NCBI GenBank assembly: GCA_023457535.1
Contig: JAEWLN010000149.1
Coordinates: forward strand, 1 to 53,414
Reading direction: 5' to 3'
Source: Bacteroidota bacterium
GTDB taxonomy: Bacteria > Bacteroidota > Bacteroidia > Flavobacteriales > Flavobacteriaceae
DNA: 53,414 nt
The notes beneath the pieces were generated by a model. The model saw only the letters and a program-made list of their open reading frames with translations. It was not told the DNA's origin and did no database searches. Position 1 is the stretch's first letter. Each line of letters opens with the position of its first letter. Of this stretch, positions 51,739-53,414 are shown one piece after another. The position numbers were made by a program, and so were the translations under genes.

Positions 51739-53089
51739 ATTTGATATTGCTGAGCAACGTTTGCAGTGCAGGATCGGAGGGTCTGGGCGCGTCGGCGTTT
51801 ACGATTTTGCCGTCCGGATCCAGCAGTATGAACCTCGGAATGCCCATGATGCCGTAATCCTTTACAAACTGGGAATTCCAATCATTGTCGGCGATCAGTT
51901 GAATGCCGCCCATTTGTTTGTCGGACACCATTTTTTTCCACTTTTCGTAGTCTTTGCGCGCATCGATCGAAATACTCACAAATGCAATATTTTTGCCGTG
52001 GTATTGCTGCTCGATTTGTTGGAGCGCAGGAATTTCCCGGATACACGGCCCGCACCAGGTGGCCCAAACGTCGATATAGACGTATTTGCCTTTAAGGCTT
52101 TCAAGCGAGGTGGTTCCGCCTGTATGGTTTTCATAGGTAAACGCCGGCGAGGGACTGCCCGCTTTAAGCGCGCTCATCTTTTCGTATTGTCCGGCCAGTT
52201 CTTTTTTGAAATACGGGTTGGTCGACAAGGCGAGCAATTCGTTGTACAACGTTGTGGCATCGGGGTTGGAAGCGCTTACTTCTACGGCCAATGCGTAAGC
52301 AAGTGCATTTTTGATGCTCTGGCTTTTGTATTTTTTGATCTCCGGCAAGGCCACTTTCCACAAGAACTGATCTTCAGGTTTGAGCGCCGCTTCGAGTTTT
52401 TGGTTGAAGTCGATGTTGATCAGTTGTTTGTACGGGTTGGAAAACAAATAATCGGCTTCATTGTCAAGGTTGATCTTGGGGTCGATCTTCGGAAATGTAT
52501 CGGACGGCCTGAAATCCGGCAACTGCGCGAAATGAGCGTGGTTTTTTGCGTAGTTCAGCACAAAAAGCTGTATCAGGTAGTGGATGTTCTTTTGCTCGCG
52601 CTCCTGAAAGATGCCTTTTGGGAACTTGCCGTTTTCGAACAGTACGAGCACGTCTTTTTTGATCGCTTCGACCTCTTTGAGAAATTCCGGCTCGCCCAAG
52701 ACGTAAAGTTTTTGTTGGTTGATCGCATTTACATATGCGTTTTTGCTGACGATATATTGGTTCTCCATGCTGCCTTTGCCAGAGAATTTGATGGTTTTAT
52801 AAAAATCATTATTGTCCGCATTCATAGCCAACGTCATGCCTTGCGTCAGATAAACCGCCGCGCGATTGTTTGCCGTGGCCACCAGGTATGAGCCGTTGTA
52901 AGCTAAATTGAGCTTTTCGGAAAAGCTGCCGTCGGGTTTGAGCTTGATGTCTTTTTCGAACGATTCGCCGCGTATTTTGAGCATACCGTCCGGCGTATTG
53001 GTGACTTTGCCCGTAAATACGATTGTTTGGGCCCCGGCCGAAAACATTGAAAATATGGTCAATACCAATAGAAGCAGCGCTTTTTTCAT
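51737..53089 (-). CDS. TlpA-like thioredoxin-fold protein with N-terminal extension
   Basis: 450 residues from ATG at 53087-53089, supported by a signal peptide (MKKALLLLVLTIFSMFSAGAQ) and by the promoter box lying upstream of this start but inside the longer reading frame. The N-terminal ~310 residues form a domain with short beta strands and helices common in Bacteroidota TlpA proteins. The C-terminal thioredoxin domain has ATWCGPCIREIPAL with reactive Cys346 and Cys349, then FVSISIDARKD and the cis-Pro GIMGIPRFILL. It probably reduces or isomerises disulfides in the periplasm. Monocistronic. Confidence 0.92.
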   Translation of the reverse strand: MKKALLLLVLTIFSMFSAGAQTIVFTGKVTNTPDGMLKIRGESFEKDIKLKPDGSFSEKLNLAYNGSYLVATANNRAAVYLTQGMTLAMNADNNDFYKTIKFSGKGSMENQYIVSKNAYVNAINQQKLYVLGEPEFLKEVEAIKKDVLVLFENGKFPKGIFQEREQKNIHYLIQLFVLNYAKNHAHFAQLPDFRPSDTFPKIDPKINLDNEADYLFSNPYKQLINIDFNQKLEAALKPEDQFLWKVALPEIKKYKSQSIKNALAYALAVEVSASNPDATTLYNELLALSTNPYFKKELAGQYEKMSALKAGSPSPAFTYENHTGGTTSLESLKGKYVYIDVWATWCGPCIREIPALQQIEQQYHGKNIAFVSISIDARKDYEKWKKMVSDKQMGGIQLIADNDWNSQFVKDYGIMGIPRFILLDPDGKIVNADAPRPSDPALQTLLSNIK

Positions 53090-53109
53090 GAAATTTATTT
53101 TAGGTACGC

Positions 53110-53117
53110 CAAATGTA
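53110..53117 (-). promoter_or_regulatory. -7 box TACATTTG of the TlpA-like gene
   Basis: Exact TAnnTTTG match on the minus strand, 21 bp before the ATG at 53089, inside the longer frame that would begin at 53131. Confidence 0.55.
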
Positions 53118-53165
53118 TATATAAAATCCAACGGCCCGGATTATTTTAAATATTATTAACAAACC

Positions 53166-53196
53166 TTGCATTATCGCGGCAGTTTGCGCAATTTTG
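53166..53196 (+). promoter_or_regulatory. Promoter of hutH
   Basis: TTG (53166-53168), 20 bp, CAATTTTG (53189-53196): one mismatch to TAnnTTTG; 17 bp to the ATG. Confidence 0.5.
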
Positions 53197-53213
53197 GCTT
53201 TCAATAAAACAGC

Positions 53214-53414
53214 ATGGACCATACCCATTACATCTCCTCCGATGTGATCTCTCTTGAAGATTTACAACGGATTCTGAGCCACAACCAAAAGCTTGAATTG
53301 TCGGAAGAGGCCAAAATCAACATTGCCAAATGCCGCGAATACCTCGATCGGAAAATGGCGCAGGATCAGGCCCCGATTTACGGCATCAACACCGGATTCG
53401 GCTCGCTATATAAC
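53214..53414 (+). CDS. hutH: Histidine ammonia-lyase, 5' part only
   Basis: 67 codons up to the right window edge. It begins MDHTHYISSDVISLEDLQRI and reaches YGINTGFGSL, the N-terminal substrate-binding signature of the aromatic amino-acid lyase family (the MIO active-site motif lies further on). It deaminates histidine to urocanate, the first step of histidine degradation. It has its own promoter and is divergent from the TlpA-like gene. No hut genes are visible because the window ends. Confidence 0.85.
   Translation, partial: MDHTHYISSDVISLEDLQRILSHNQKLELSEEAKINIAKCREYLDRKMAQDQAPIYGINTGFGSLYN

Noticed and set aside
1..53414. CRISPR array, prophage, insertion sequence or defence island
   Set aside because: No evenly spaced direct repeats with unique spacers, integrase, transposase or phage structural gene was found; the HipA-like/DUF3037 pair is the only candidate with a possible conflict-system flavour.

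Overview
The window looks like a chromosomal segment of a member of the Flavobacteriaceae (Bacteroidota). Four things support this. A gene carries a type IX secretion type B sorting domain, and a PorQ-type secretion gene is present. Most upstream regions lack Shine-Dalgarno sites and carry the Bacteroidota promoter form TTG-N19/20-TAnnTTTG. There is a head-GIN/ECF sigma operon and a mosaic of core genes typical of the family. Three flavobacterial repeat types occur: a Flavo-1-like structured repeat, 23-bp GACTCC palindromes, and an 8-bp tandem array. No rRNA, tRNA, insertion sequence, prophage or CRISPR array was recognised, so this is mostly a housekeeping region with small accessory pieces between genes.

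Layout. 1-1.6 kb: 5' part of an alpha/beta hydrolase, a decayed amino-acid permease and a 43-residue ORF. 1.65-6.9 kb: a soluble PAS/GAF sensor kinase, an M48 lipoprotein protease and an Atg22-like MFS carrier. 6.9-9.8 kb: a four-gene minus-strand operon (ECF sigma factor, single-TM putative anti-sigma protein, two secreted beta-solenoid-like proteins). 10-17 kb: a fibronectin-III lipoprotein, lon, porQ, cmk and a nucleoside-type MFS carrier. 17-20.4 kb: a large T9SS-exported repeat protein. 20.5-27 kb: rpsA behind a textbook promoter, DoxX, an ABC exporter and fumC. 27-32 kb: an outer-membrane barrel protein, ArsC-like reductase, CPBP protease and a MenE-like ligase. 32-38 kb: DoxX, M1 peptidase, acyl-CoA carboxylase beta subunit, and the phosphate pair DUF47-PiT behind a possible Pho box. 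38-49 kb: DUF1697, an outer-membrane protein, an EEP nuclease/phosphatase, a PPOX-fold protein, prfB without the programmed frameshift, threonine aldolase, ybaB, oligopeptidase B, a cysteine-synthase-family enzyme, yebC and gcvT. 49.2-53.4 kb: a 461-bp intergenic region with a candidate pseudoknotted RNA or mobile element, nnrD, a HipA-like kinase with its DUF3037 partner, a TlpA-like thioredoxin, and the first 67 codons of hutH.

Themes. Several genes serve one-carbon, amino-acid and central metabolism (gcvT, ltaE, fumC, hutH, cysteine-synthase family). Others serve the envelope and T9SS. The most unusual items are the 110-bp nested-stem/pseudoknot element at 49458-49567, the HipA-like kinase/DUF3037 pair, the Flavo-1-like elements (two of them just upstream of glycine-metabolism genes), and the family of 23-bp palindromes whose arms vary while pairing is kept. 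All assignments come from reading the sequence and from family knowledge; no database search was run.
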